Of a stretch of DNA of 64,000 nucleotides, positions 18,432-27,281 are shown piece by piece. The position numbers and the translations under genes are program-made. Under the pieces are notes generated by a model that was not told the DNA's origin, searched no databases, and was given only the letters and a program-made list of their open reading frames with translations. This DNA comes from an uncultured Bacteroidales bacterium (GTDB taxonomy: Bacteria; Bacteroidota; Bacteroidia; Bacteroidales; WCHB1-69), in assembly GCA_934699095.1 (NCBI GenBank), contig CAKUVI010000004.1:251171-315170 (forward strand), read 5' to 3'. How positions within the stretch are numbered: position 1 is the stretch's first letter; each line of letters starts with the position of its first letter.

Positions 18432-18599
18432 TTATGATCTTTTCGTAAAATGTGATTTGTCAACACCGCAAATTGGGCACACCCAGTTGTTTGGAATGTC
18501 TTCAAAAGGAGTTCCGGGAGCGATGCCGCTGTCAGGGTCGCCCACTTCAGGATCGTAAACGTAACCGCAAAGGTCACATACATAGAGTTCTTTTTCCAT
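18432..18599 (-). CDS. Rubredoxin
   Basis: A 55-residue protein with the two iron-binding knuckles of rubredoxin: Cys8-x2-Cys11-Gly (CDLCG) and Cys41-x2-Cys44-Gly (CPICG). It also has YVYDPEVGDPDSGIAPGT between them and the conserved DIPNNWVCP. It is full length for the family. It carries one electron between cytoplasmic redox enzymes in anaerobes, for instance to rubrerythrin or superoxide reductase in oxygen defence; the partner is not in view. It starts 21 bases after the GAPDH stop on the same strand with no terminator between, so the two are probably co-transcribed. Confidence 0.96.
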   Translation of the reverse strand: MEKELYVCDLCGYVYDPEVGDPDSGIAPGTPFEDIPNNWVCPICGVDKSHFTKRS

Positions 18600-18620
18600 T
18601 TTTATGATATTTTGATGTGA

Positions 18621-19628
18621 TTAGAATTTAACGTTGTTCATGCTGACGATGAGGTCCACAACCTTGTTGGAGTATCCGATCTCGTTATCGTACCAAGCCA
18701 CTAATTTGACAAAGTGTTCGTTAAGCATGATACCAGCGGCGGCGTCGAAAACGGATGTTCTCTTTTCACCGATGAAATCAGTTGAAACAACAGGTTCTTC
18801 AGTATAACCGAGGATACCTTTAAGTTCATTTTCTGATGCTTTCTTAACAGCAGCTTTAATTTCGTCGTAGGTAGCGGCTTTCTTGATTTTGCAGGTAAGG
18901 TCGACTACTGATACGTCAGCTGTGGGCACACGGAGAGACATGCCTGTGAGTTTTCCTTTCAGTTCAGGGATTACTTTGCCAACGGCTTTTGCAGCACCTG
19001 TTGATGAAGGAATGATATTGCCGAGTATCGAACGGCCACCGCGCCAGTCTTTCTTTGAAGGACCATCAACGGTTTTTTGGGTTGCTGTTGCTGCATGAAC
19101 GGTTGTCATAAGACCTTCTTCCAAACCGAAGTTGTCGTTGATGACTTTTGCCAATGGGGCAAGACAGTTTGTTGTGCATGATGCATTTGAAACTATCGGC
19201 TGACCTGCGTATTCGTGGTTGTTTACGCCCATTACAAACATTGGTGTGTCGTCTTTCGAAGGAGCTGACATAACAACGCGCTTTGCACCGGCTTTGAGGT
19301 GTGCTTGTGCAAGTTCTGCGGTAAGGAACAAGCCAGTTGACTCAACAACATAGTCGGCACCAACTTCGTCCCATTTCAAGTTTGCAGGTTCTTTTTCAGC
19401 TGTGACGCGAATCTTGTTGCCATTTACAACGAGCATTCCATCTTCAACTGATACTTCTCCGTTGAATTTGCCGTGAACGGAGTCATAACGCAACATGTAA
19501 GCCATGTAATCAACATCCAGCAAATCGTTGATAGCTACAACTTGGACGTTGTCTCTTTCCATTGTTGCTCTGAAAACCAAACGACCGATACGGCCGAAAC
19601 CATTGATACCAATTCTGATTTTTTCCAT
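18621..19628 (-). CDS. gap: Glyceraldehyde-3-phosphate dehydrogenase (type I)
   Basis: A 335-residue cytoplasmic glycolytic enzyme. The N-terminal Rossmann motif INGFGRIGR binds the cofactor, and Asp35 in AINDL indicates NAD rather than NADP. The catalytic Cys151 lies in SNASCTTNC. The C terminus WYDNEIGYSNKVVDL is the family's hallmark. The length is standard. A minus-strand TATCTTTG box (19668-19675) lies 40 bases before the ATG, so the gene has its own promoter separate from the gld genes upstream. Rubredoxin follows in the same transcript. Confidence 0.97.
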   Translation of the reverse strand: MEKIRIGINGFGRIGRLVFRATMERDNVQVVAINDLLDVDYMAYMLRYDSVHGKFNGEVSVEDGMLVVNGNKIRVTAEKEPANLKWDEVGADYVVESTGLFLTAELAQAHLKAGAKRVVMSAPSKDDTPMFVMGVNNHEYAGQPIVSNASCTTNCLAPLAKVINDNFGLEEGLMTTVHAATATQKTVDGPSKKDWRGGRSILGNIIPSSTGAAKAVGKVIPELKGKLTGMSLRVPTADVSVVDLTCKIKKAATYDEIKAAVKKASENELKGILGYTEEPVVSTDFIGEKRTSVFDAAAGIMLNEHFVKLVAWYDNEIGYSNKVVDLIVSMNNVKF

Positions 19629-19667
19629 AAATTATTCTTTTAGATTTGTTATTCTTAAACAGACTTG

Positions 19668-19675
19668 CAAAGATA
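19668..19675 (-). promoter_or_regulatory. -7 box for gap-rubredoxin
   Basis: TATCTTTG on the minus strand, 40 bases before the gap start codon. Confidence 0.6.
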
Positions 19676-19729
19676 TATTTTTTTGATATTCGTTTGCTTG
19701 GAATGAAATAATATATTTAAAATCACAAT

Positions 19730-19891
19730 CTATTTTTTCTTTTTCCTGAAAAGGAGAATCATACCCCAATAAGCTAAAGTGACGCCCAGAGTTATGCCCA
19801 CCAAAATAGGAAATCTGTTCCTGAGTGAGGACATGGTGAAAGGTATCAGCAGAGCTGCCAGGATTATGAAGTATCGCAGGACGTTTTGCAT
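19730..19891 (-). CDS. Small two-helix membrane protein downstream of gldG
   Basis: A 53-residue frame that starts with ATG only 2 bases after the gldG stop (TAA, CG, ATG) and ends at TAG. It has two predicted membrane helices: roughly 5-19 (LRYFIILAALLIPF) and 29-48 (ILVGITLGVTLAYWGMILLF). A short basic-polar loop (SSLRNRF) joins them, and the tail RKKKK would keep the C terminus in the cytoplasm. I do not recognise a family. The protein-like composition, the tight junction with gldG and the positive-inside tail support a real gene. The other, longer frame over this stretch lacks such features. A role as an accessory of the Gld ABC system is inferred from position only. Confidence 0.7.
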   Translation of the reverse strand: MQNVLRYFIILAALLIPFTMSSLRNRFPILVGITLGVTLAYWGMILLFRKKKK

Positions 19892-19893
19892 CG

Positions 19894-21675
19894 TTATGCG
19901 GATTTTTTTGTGAAACGAATTTTTCTTGAAATGATAAGTGTGATTCCGAGAATTGCAATCAGAGCGAGAGGTGCCCCGATGTTGACGAGGGCTAACAATA
20001 CCTTATGGTTGCGGGTCTTCTCATTGTTCAGGGAGCCGATTTTGAAATTTTTGGCCCTGAGTTGGAGCAGGTCGTCATCGGCGCAGAGGTAGTTGACGCA
20101 GTTGACTATAAAATCGCTGTTGTCAAAGGTCTGTCGGGTGTAGATGTCGTAACCTGTGGGGTAGGGTTGGTTTCGTTTGCTGTCGAAAGGATTGCGGATT
20201 ATATCTCCGTCTGACACGAAAATCTGGCGGGTGTACTCGCTTTTGTCGCGAAAATCGAGCTCTTTGATAGTGTCGAATTCAATCGGAAGGATGCCTTTGA
20301 ATGCGGATTGGAAGTTGCCCTCGACCAAAACGGCAAGTGGTACATTTCTGTAGGCGAACTCTTGAATGTTAGGTTTCACAAGTCCCACACGCAATGTGAC
20401 AATAGAGGGCGTGGGCACCACTTTAGTACGTTCTGAAGTGGTCATGAGGACGGTTTTAGACAAGTCGGCGTTATTGCCAACAAGGTCGATGCTGCCGGCA
20501 AAGTCGGATTTAATGTCTTTAAGATTGCGCACAATGGGATGGTTGCCGAAGTTGACCACATCAAGGCAGTACGGAAAAGCCATGAATTTGTATTGTGGCT
20601 GGTCGCCGATGATGCTCACCTGCTGCGGCACCGGCATACAGCTCAAATCCTGTATCAGATCTGTGTTGATGCGCACTCCGTAGGTGAAGAAGAGGTCGTT
20701 GATGTACAGTGCACGCGGCGTGGCGAAAAACTCTGGCGCTGCCTGCAGACTGTCTAATGAGGCTGTCGTGTTGTCGATAAGCCAGAGAACCTTGCCGCCT
20801 CTCATTATGAACTGGTCGATGATGTATTTGTCGAATTCATTGAACGGTTTCGTGGGTTGTGCAACAATCAAGACATCGTATTTGTTGCCGCCGGGCACCA
20901 AATTGCCGGATATGGTGTCGTCAATTGAAATGTTGCGGAGTGCGTTGATCTTGCCGTCAAGGGTGATTCTGCTGACATTGTAGAATCGCTGCAACTGCAT
21001 CGCCGACCAGCATGTGCTCCAGAAATCCAATTCCCCATGACCGTCCAAATATGCCACCTTGGGCTTGTCTGTCTTTAGCAAACGGCGCACCGGAGCCACT
21101 AAGTTGTACTCCAACTCCTCGTTTGAGTATTTCATCCAATCGGCACCGGAAGGGTCGGCAACAACCACCTTCGCCGGATATTCGTGGTTTCTGTATGAAA
21201 CAATCGCACCTGGCACAACTATGTGAGTGCTGTAGCCGTTGGCATCTTCACGACTTATTGGAATGGGCTCAAGCCCCTTCTTGACAAATTCACCCATGAT
21301 CGAGTTCACCTCTTCGTTGGTCTTGCCCTCAATCGGATCTATGAACTCGTAGTAAACATTCTTGGAATAACTGCGGAAATTCTGCAACATCTGCTCAACT
21401 TGCTTTGCAAACAATTGATAGTCGGCCGGTTGGTCTTTCCCTTTGAGGTAAACCCTGAAATATACCCTGTCTTCCAGACTCTTCAGCATCTCGATAGTGC
21501 TCTTTGACAATGAATGACGCTTGTCTTTTGTGAGGTCTATTCTGTAAAACAAGAACGAGGAGATGACATTTGCCAAAACCACAATTGCAATGACAGCTAA
21601 AAGTCCGAGCAGTGAACGTCTCTTGAAACGTTTGCTCTCCTTATTGATATTTTGGTTGTTTTTTTTCATTTTCAT
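19894..21675 (-). CDS. gldG: Gliding-motility ABC transporter auxiliary component GldG
   Basis: A 593-residue protein of the GldG / ABC-type uncharacterised transport family. After a basic start (MKMKKNNQNINK) one membrane helix spans about 24-46, followed by FYRIDLTKDKRHSLSKST, the GldG signature. A long periplasmic part holds PKVAYLDGHGELDFW and later DVLIVAQPTKPFNEFDKYIIDQFIMRGG split over several strands. A second membrane helix near 565-585 is followed by a basic tail. In Flavobacterium johnsoniae GldA, GldF and GldG form an ABC transporter once linked to gliding. The ATPase GldA is not in the window. It lies 4 bases after gldF, and a small membrane protein follows. Confidence 0.9.
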   Translation of the reverse strand: MKMKKNNQNINKESKRFKRRSLLGLLAVIAIVVLANVISSFLFYRIDLTKDKRHSLSKSTIEMLKSLEDRVYFRVYLKGKDQPADYQLFAKQVEQMLQNFRSYSKNVYYEFIDPIEGKTNEEVNSIMGEFVKKGLEPIPISREDANGYSTHIVVPGAIVSYRNHEYPAKVVVADPSGADWMKYSNEELEYNLVAPVRRLLKTDKPKVAYLDGHGELDFWSTCWSAMQLQRFYNVSRITLDGKINALRNISIDDTISGNLVPGGNKYDVLIVAQPTKPFNEFDKYIIDQFIMRGGKVLWLIDNTTASLDSLQAAPEFFATPRALYINDLFFTYGVRINTDLIQDLSCMPVPQQVSIIGDQPQYKFMAFPYCLDVVNFGNHPIVRNLKDIKSDFAGSIDLVGNNADLSKTVLMTTSERTKVVPTPSIVTLRVGLVKPNIQEFAYRNVPLAVLVEGNFQSAFKGILPIEFDTIKELDFRDKSEYTRQIFVSDGDIIRNPFDSKRNQPYPTGYDIYTRQTFDNSDFIVNCVNYLCADDDLLQLRAKNFKIGSLNNEKTRNHKVLLALVNIGAPLALIAILGITLIISRKIRFTKKSA

Positions 21676-21679
21676 AGAT

Positions 21680-22411
21680 TTACCATTTACGACTTAAAAG
21701 AACAAGACGGGTGGAGTATAAAAATATGAAAATCACCCCGCAGAAATAAACCACATCCCTGGTGTCAACAACACCCTGGCTGATAGATGCATAGTGGTGT
21801 TCTATACCCAAAGTTTTGAGATAATAACCGAAGTTTCCCAAAGCATCGAAAGAGTAGATGAATGCGAAACCGAACGAGAGTATGAAACAAAGCAACGCGG
21901 CGATTATGAAAGCCACGATTTGGTTGTTTGTGATGCTTGAGGAGAAGAGACCTACGGAGATGAAAGTCGCGCCAAGGAAAAGCAATCCCAGATAAGAGCC
22001 CCAAGTGCTGCCCATGTCAATGTTGCCGACGGGGTTGCCTATCATGTAAACGCTCACAACATACACGAGCGTGGGTAGCAGCGCTATCACCAAGAGCGTC
22101 AGACAGGCCAGGAACTTGGCCCATACAATCTGCATGTCGGTAAGAGGCAACGTCAGCAGGAAGTCCATTGTGCCGTTGCGCTTCTCCTCTGCAAAAGAAC
22201 GCATTGTGATGGCGGGAACCAAGAACAAAAACAGAAACTGCGACAGATTGAACAAGCCCTGCAAATCCGCCAAACCTGACTCTACCACGTTGTTTACATT
22301 CGGGAAAACCCAAATGAACAATCCTGAAACTATTATGAAAACTCCAATGAAAATGTATCCTATTATGGAGCTTAGAAAAACTTTTAGTTCTTTTAGATAA
22401 AGACTGAACAT
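21680..22411 (-). CDS. gldF: Gliding-motility ABC transporter permease GldF
   Basis: A 243-residue ABC-2 type permease counted from the ATG at 22411 (MFSLYLKELKVFLSS), the usual GldF start. A longer open frame upstream to 22588 would cover the promoter box and is not protein-like. Six membrane segments are visible, beginning YIFIGVFIIVSGLFIWVF. The motif MRSFAEEKRNGTMDFLLTLP is the cytoplasmic coupling region shared by GldF and NosY-like permeases. Partner of GldG 4 bases downstream; the ATPase GldA must be elsewhere. In species without gliding the same genes persist, so the role here is not necessarily motility. Confidence 0.9.
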   Translation of the reverse strand: MFSLYLKELKVFLSSIIGYIFIGVFIIVSGLFIWVFPNVNNVVESGLADLQGLFNLSQFLFLFLVPAITMRSFAEEKRNGTMDFLLTLPLTDMQIVWAKFLACLTLLVIALLPTLVYVVSVYMIGNPVGNIDMGSTWGSYLGLLFLGATFISVGLFSSSITNNQIVAFIIAALLCFILSFGFAFIYSFDALGNFGYYLKTLGIEHHYASISQGVVDTRDVVYFCGVIFIFLYSTRLVLLSRKW

Positions 22412-22429
22412 ATCCCAAAAAAAATTTGG

Positions 22430-22437
22430 CAAAAGTA
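22430..22437 (-). promoter_or_regulatory. -7 box for gldF
   Basis: TACTTTTG on the minus strand, 18 bases before the gldF ATG. Confidence 0.5.
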
Positions 22438-22566
22438 ACAAAAATAATGTTTGGTTGGTTTTGATTTGTACAACAAAGAGGAACTCCACCGGCGCAACGA
22501 TGTGATACAATTTTATCGTAAGCTGCATTTTCCATTCTATTAGCCTTCGGTTTTGGAAAAATATGC

Positions 22567-22574
22567 TATTTTTG
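22567..22574 (+). promoter_or_regulatory. -7 box for the 22600 lipoprotein-RND operon
   Basis: TATTTTTG matches TAnnTTTG and stands 25 bases before the ATG at 22600. Confidence 0.55.
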
Positions 22575-22599
22575 CCAACTTTGTTCAATATTGTGACTT

Positions 22600-23103
22600 A
22601 TGAAGAAATTGACAATAATACTTTTTGCTGTGATGCTTCTGCTTGGATGCTCACATCCTGAGACAAGGTTTGCCGGAAGTTACAGCTATAAATTATCTGG
22701 AGAGACAGAGATTATTGACGAAAATGGAGAGAAAAATGTTGTGCTGGTCAGTAAAAATGGCCAGATGAACATTCTGCGTGACAAAAACAACAGATCACGC
22801 TTGCTTGTGACGATGAACGAGATGAACGGTAGTTGCTACACAATATCGGCATTTGTGAGAAACGACTCCATTATTTTTGAACCATACACTTTTAGCACCA
22901 ACATTTTGACGGCAGGTGGTTTAAACATTTTTGATCAGGATGAGAACACTGCTTCCATTGTGTATTCCATCAATTCTGAGGGAAAAGGAACACTTACGGA
23001 TGATTTCCTGATTGTAGAAGAGTCTTGGAGTGGTTGTCAGAGTGGCAACAACAATGTGACGCTGAGTAGTAACAAGATTCAGATTTTAGCTGAGAGAAAT
23101 TGA
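22600..23103 (+). CDS. Unknown small lipoprotein heading the RND operon
   Basis: Not recognised. 167 residues with a clear lipoprotein signal: basic start, hydrophobic core and lipobox LLLGC with Cys17. The mature part (HPETRFAGSYSYKLSG onward) reads as a beta-rich lipocalin-like or META-like fold: repeated short strands, SGTAT-like turns and a closing NKIQILAERN strand. This assignment is weak. It stands 7 bases upstream of the RND adaptor gene and shares its promoter, so a role with the pump is possible. Two internal cysteines (in GSCYT and GCQSG) could form a disulfide. Confidence 0.72.
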   Translation: MKKLTIILFAVMLLLGCSHPETRFAGSYSYKLSGETEIIDENGEKNVVLVSKNGQMNILRDKNNRSRLLVTMNEMNGSCYTISAFVRNDSIIFEPYTFSTNILTAGGLNIFDQDENTASIVYSINSEGKGTLTDDFLIVEESWSGCQSGNNNVTLSSNKIQILAERN

Positions 23104-23110
23104 TTTTGTC

Positions 23111-24136
23111 ATGAAAAGTAGAAGTTTGGTTTATGCTTTTGTTGTGCTGTTGTTTTCCAGTATTTCATGCAAGCAGCGGGTTGAGGAACAGAAGAGGGAG
23201 CCGTTGAATGTGGAAATCATGGTTGCCGATTCTGTGTTGGGGGATTTAACGCACACATACGTTGGAGAGGTTGAGGAGAATGTATCTGTATCTTTGAGTT
23301 TTCCGATGGGTGGCAAGGTGGAGCGTGTGTATGTGCACGAGGGCGACCGAGTGCGGGCAGGGCAACTGATTGCAACAATCAATTCAGAAAATGCCAAAAA
23401 CGCCTATAATTCCGCAAAAGCCTCATTGCAACAGGCGGAGGATGCATATAAGCGTCTCAAAAAGGTTTACGATTCTGGCAGTCTTGCCGAGGTAAAATGG
23501 GTTGAAATGGAGACCACGCTCGAGAAGGCCCGCTCTTTGGAACAGATAGCGAAGAAACAGCTTGAAGAATGCAGTTTGACCGCCCCAGTCTCCGGAATTA
23601 TCGGTAATTGCAATGCCAAGGCGGGTGGCTCAATACTGCCTGGTGAACCGGCAGTGACAATCTTGGATGTGGATAAACTATCTGTGGCGTTTTCTGTTCC
23701 TGAAAGTGAGATCTCATCAGTGGAGATAGGTGACGACGCCTATGTGTATGTCTCTGCCCTGAATAATAAGATGCTGAGCGGGAAAATTTCCGAAAAAAGT
23801 GTTATATCCTCCAAAATATCACATAGTTATCGCGTTAAGGTAGCATTTCCAAAGAGTAACAATGAGATGATTCCCGGAATGGTTTGTAAGGTTCTGCTTG
23901 AGCATCCCGACAGACCGGGCTTCGTCATTCCCGCGAAATGCGTCCAGACCCGTCCAGAGGGATTGTCGGTGTGGGTTGTCAAAAACGGGAAAGCCTATAG
24001 GCGTCTTATTACATCATACGAATTTACCGCAAATGGTGTGCTTGTCAATTCCGGTATCAATGACGGCGATACAATAGTGACAGCTGGCATGCAGAAGTTG
24101 TATTCCGGTGCAAATTGCTCTATATCAAACAGATGA
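23111..24136 (+). CDS. RND efflux periplasmic adaptor (membrane fusion) protein
   Basis: A 341-residue HlyD/AcrA-type adaptor. The N terminus has a lipoprotein signal with lipobox SISC (Cys20). The barrel-sandwich half FPMGGKVERVYVHEGDRVRAGQLIATI is typical. A short coiled-coil hairpin follows (about 95-150), then the return half with LTAPVSGIIGNCNAKAGG, a beta-barrel domain and a membrane-proximal domain. The adaptor links the inner-membrane pump to an outer-membrane channel. Its TGA overlaps the pump gene's ATG (ATGA), showing translational coupling. The substrate cannot be read from the sequence. Confidence 0.92.
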   Translation: MKSRSLVYAFVVLLFSSISCKQRVEEQKREPLNVEIMVADSVLGDLTHTYVGEVEENVSVSLSFPMGGKVERVYVHEGDRVRAGQLIATINSENAKNAYNSAKASLQQAEDAYKRLKKVYDSGSLAEVKWVEMETTLEKARSLEQIAKKQLEECSLTAPVSGIIGNCNAKAGGSILPGEPAVTILDVDKLSVAFSVPESEISSVEIGDDAYVYVSALNNKMLSGKISEKSVISSKISHSYRVKVAFPKSNNEMIPGMVCKVLLEHPDRPGFVIPAKCVQTRPEGLSVWVVKNGKAYRRLITSYEFTANGVLVNSGINDGDTIVTAGMQKLYSGANCSISNR

Positions 24137-27100
24137 TAAAGAGAAATCACATATTATCGGCGATGCGCAGCCACAATATCATCTTTTTTATTGTGGTATG
24201 TTTAGTGATATTCGGAATTTACGGGTTGACACAGATGAACAAGGATGAGTTTCCGCAGTTCACCATTCGCCAAGGCGTGGTTGCGGCAATCTATCCTGGG
24301 GCATCGGCGCAGGAAGTTGAAGAGCAGGTGACAAAGCCTCTGGAGCGTTTTTTGTTCACATACGCCGAGATTGACAAGGAGAAGACGTACTCCGTGACCG
24401 AGAACGGTATTGTGTATGTTTTCGCAGAGTTGAGGACATCAGTTGAAGACAAGGATGGCGCTTGGTCGAAGATACGACATGGATTGCAGCTTTTCAAGAA
24501 GAGCTCGTTGCCAGCGGGTGTACTTGAGGTTGTTGTGGTTGACGACTTCGGGAACACATCGTCAATGCTTCTAACCGTTGACTCACCGGATCGCACGCCG
24601 AGAGAACTTGAGGATTATGCTGAACAGCTCTGCGACAGACTGCGGAAAATCCCTGAAATGGGTAATATAAAGATTCTCGGCAAGCAGAATGAGGAGATAG
24701 CTGTCATTGTTGATCAAGAGAAGTTAGCATCGTATGGCATCAGTCAGCGCACGCTGTTGGTTGAGCTGGCCGCCCAGGGCTTCCGCACTATCGGAGGAAA
24801 CATGGAGAGCGATGACGGCGAGGCCCTGATCCACGTCACTATTCCATACCAGTCGGAGTACGAAATAGGCGAACAGATAGTGTATGCGGACCCTCAAGGC
24901 AATATCATCAAGCTTCGCGACATTGCCAAGATAGAGCGCCGGTATGCAAAACCCGACAGTTACATCAAGTATAACGGGACTCCCACAGCACTCATTTCCA
25001 TGGAGATGGCACCTGGCAACAACATAGTGGCTTTCGGTAAGAAGGTGGAAAAGGAAATCAACAAGTGCCTCAAAACCTTGCCGCCAGACGTGTCGATGCA
25101 TAAAATTACAAACCAGCCTCATGTGGTTGACAAGTCTGTAAGGTCGTTTTTGCGTGATTTAGTGTTCTCCATACTGGTTGTGATAGCTGTCATGTTGCTG
25201 CTATTCCCGTTGCGCACCGCACTTGTGTCGGGCTCCGGCGTGCCCGTGTGCACCGCTGTCACTATGGGCCTGATGTATATCTGCGGCATCGAACTGAACA
25301 CCGTGACACTCGCCGCTCTGATTGTCGTATTAGGTATGATTGTTGATGACTCTGTCATCGTGATTGACGGCTATACCGACTATCTGCAGCAGGGCTACTC
25401 AAGATGGTACTCAGCTGTTTACAGCACTAAATCTCTGTTTGTGCCGATGTCTCTCGCAACATTGGCAATCTCCGGAATGTTCTTCCCGATGACCCGCATT
25501 ATTACCGGCCCATTAGGTGACTTTGTGCAACTTTTCCCATGGACTGTAACATTCGCACTTGTATGTTCTATATTCTATGCTGTGTGGATAATTCCTTATC
25601 TGTCAACTGTTTTCATTAAAAGAAACAAGGATGGCAAGGCACCAAATAAATTTGAGGAGGCCCAGAACAGATTTTTTGTACTGTTGCAGAATTTCTACGA
25701 GAAGGTCTTGAAAAGATGTTTTGCACACCCTTATGTGATCCTTGGCATTGCTTTCGGAGCAGTGTCGCTGGGAGTCTTCCTTTTTACAAGACTGCAGATC
25801 CAGATGTTGCCCAAGGCCGACAGAAATTGTTTTGCTGTGGAGATGCACCTCGCTGAAGGCAGCTCCTTAGACCAGACTGCAGACATAGCCGACAGTATGG
25901 AGCACATCCTCCGCACTGACCCGCGGGTGGAGTCTGTAACCTCTTTCATCGGTTGTTCCTCGCCCAGGTTCCACGCAACCTACGCCCCGCAAATGGCACA
26001 CAAGAACTACGCTCAGTTCATAGTGAACACAACATCTGAAGAAAACACCCTTAAAATAATCAGAGAACTTGGCCCTAAATACGAATATCACTTCCCTAAT
26101 GCCTATATTCGTTTTAAACAAATTGACTATCAAGCTGTTAAAAATCCTGTTGAGGTTCTTGTATCTGGTAGTGATTTTGATGATATGAAACTTGTGGCTG
26201 ACACTCTGAAGTCATTCATGAATTCCTTGCCAGAGCTCACTTGGGTTCATTCAGACATGGACGAAACTTCCCAAAATATTAAAATCACCCTCAAAAGCGA
26301 TGAAGCCTCGCGATTGGGTGTGACACAAAGTATGCTTTCATTGTATCTATCATCCGTAATCAAAGGGCAGAGTCTTACAAATGTTTGGGAAGGCGACTAC
26401 AGGGTGCCGGTAAATCTGTACACACAAAAAGATGATGATCATTTTAATTTTATTGATCTTGCTGATTATCAAATACCTACATCGTTGCCAGGGGTTTGGG
26501 TTCCGCTAAGGCAGGTTGCCGATATCGGTCCCGAATGGCAGGATGCCGTCATCAATCGCCGCAATAGTATCCGCACTATTACCGTGGGTTCTGACTTGAA
26601 GTATAACCAGAGCCAGCCAAAAGTGATGGATAAGATTTACGATTTTGTAGAGAAGAGTGTTGAACCTAACCTGCCAGATGGAGTGGAGATTTCATACGGT
26701 GGTCTTACAAGTGCGAATGACTCTGTGATTCCGCAAATCATACTCAGTTTCATAGCCGCCGTTTTAGTGCTTTTCATCTTCCAACTATACCATTTCGGGA
26801 AGCTCGACATAGTTTTCCTGACACTTTCAGCGAGCCTTATCTGCATCTTCGGCGCGTGTCTCGGATTGTGGATTTTCCAGTTGGATTTCAGTATAACAGC
26901 GGTGTTGGGGGTCGTGAGTTTAATAGGCATTATTGTCAGAAATGCCATCATTATGTTCGAATATGCCGAAGATTTGAGGAATAACAAGCATAAAAGTGCA
27001 AAAGAGGCCGGCTTTGAGGCTGGAAAACGCAGGATGCGACCTATTTTCCTGACCTCTGCGACCACCGCGCTCGGCGTTGTTCCTATGATTATCGCCCACA

Positions 27101-27207
27101 CATCGCTCTGGATGCCGATGGGTGTTGTTATCTGTTTTGGCACCATTTTCTCTCTTCCACTTGTAGTCACAGTCCTGCCTGTTGCATATTGGCAAATCTT
27201 TAAGTGA
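24133..27207 (+). CDS. RND family efflux pump permease (AcrB/MdtB-like)
   Basis: A 1,024-residue inner-membrane pump, counted from the ATG at 24133 that overlaps the adaptor's stop; a TTG at 24115 is less likely. The architecture is that of resistance-nodulation-division pumps: an N-terminal helix, a large periplasmic loop, a block of helices, a second periplasmic loop and a second helix block. The paired aspartates of the proton relay are present in LGMIVDDSVIVIDGY. The C-terminal helix block reads IIVRNAIIMFEYAEDL and ATTALGVVPMII. The length is typical. The outer-membrane channel of the TolC type that usually follows is missing from this operon, so the pump must use one encoded elsewhere. 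Drug, bile-acid or metal substrates cannot be distinguished here. Confidence 0.93.
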   Translation: MIKRNHILSAMRSHNIIFFIVVCLVIFGIYGLTQMNKDEFPQFTIRQGVVAAIYPGASAQEVEEQVTKPLERFLFTYAEIDKEKTYSVTENGIVYVFAELRTSVEDKDGAWSKIRHGLQLFKKSSLPAGVLEVVVVDDFGNTSSMLLTVDSPDRTPRELEDYAEQLCDRLRKIPEMGNIKILGKQNEEIAVIVDQEKLASYGISQRTLLVELAAQGFRTIGGNMESDDGEALIHVTIPYQSEYEIGEQIVYADPQGNIIKLRDIAKIERRYAKPDSYIKYNGTPTALISMEMAPGNNIVAFGKKVEKEINKCLKTLPPDVSMHKITNQPHVVDKSVRSFLRDLVFSILVVIAVMLLLFPLRTALVSGSGVPVCTAVTMGLMYICGIELNTVTLAALIVVLGMIVDDSVIVIDGYTDYLQQGYSRWYSAVYSTKSLFVPMSLATLAISGMFFPMTRIITGPLGDFVQLFPWTVTFALVCSIFYAVWIIPYLSTVFIKRNKDGKAPNKFEEAQNRFFVLLQNFYEKVLKRCFAHPYVILGIAFGAVSLGVFLFTRLQIQMLPKADRNCFAVEMHLAEGSSLDQTADIADSMEHILRTDPRVESVTSFIGCSSPRFHATYAPQMAHKNYAQFIVNTTSEENTLKIIRELGPKYEYHFPNAYIRFKQIDYQAVKNPVEVLVSGSDFDDMKLVADTLKSFMNSLPELTWVHSDMDETSQNIKITLKSDEASRLGVTQSMLSLYLSSVIKGQSLTNVWEGDYRVPVNLYTQKDDDHFNFIDLADYQIPTSLPGVWVPLRQVADIGPEWQDAVINRRNSIRTITVGSDLKYNQSQPKVMDKIYDFVEKSVEPNLPDGVEISYGGLTSANDSVIPQIILSFIAAVLVLFIFQLYHFGKLDIVFLTLSASLICIFGACLGLWIFQLDFSITAVLGVVSLIGIIVRNAIIMFEYAEDLRNNKHKSAKEAGFEAGKRRMRPIFLTSATTALGVVPMIIAHTSLWMPMGVVICFGTIFSLPLVVTVLPVAYWQIFK

Positions 27208-27239
27208 TAATTGGTGGTCCAACACTGCGATAACTTTTG

Positions 27240-27247
27240 TATTTTTG
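27240..27247 (+). promoter_or_regulatory. -7 box for the aminotransferase gene
   Basis: TATTTTTG, 35 bases before the ATG at 27282. It lies downstream of the longest open start, supporting the ATG at 27282. Confidence 0.55.
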
Positions 27248-27281
27248 CACCCGTTTTCAAGAATTACACAATTATCAAAAT

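Noticed and set aside
19632..19958. 108-codon minus-strand frame between gap and gldG
   Set aside because: It overlaps gldG and the gap promoter box, lacks hydrophobic or folded pattern, and competes with the much more protein-like 53-residue membrane frame.
22412..22588. 59-codon N-terminal extension of GldF
   Set aside because: It would include the TACTTTTG promoter box and no homologue-like sequence; the known GldF start MFSLYLKELK fits 22411.
26637..27260. Minus-strand frame of 207 codons over the 3' end of the RND pump gene
   Set aside because: The pump frame is clear to its stop and the antisense frame would span the promoter of the next gene.
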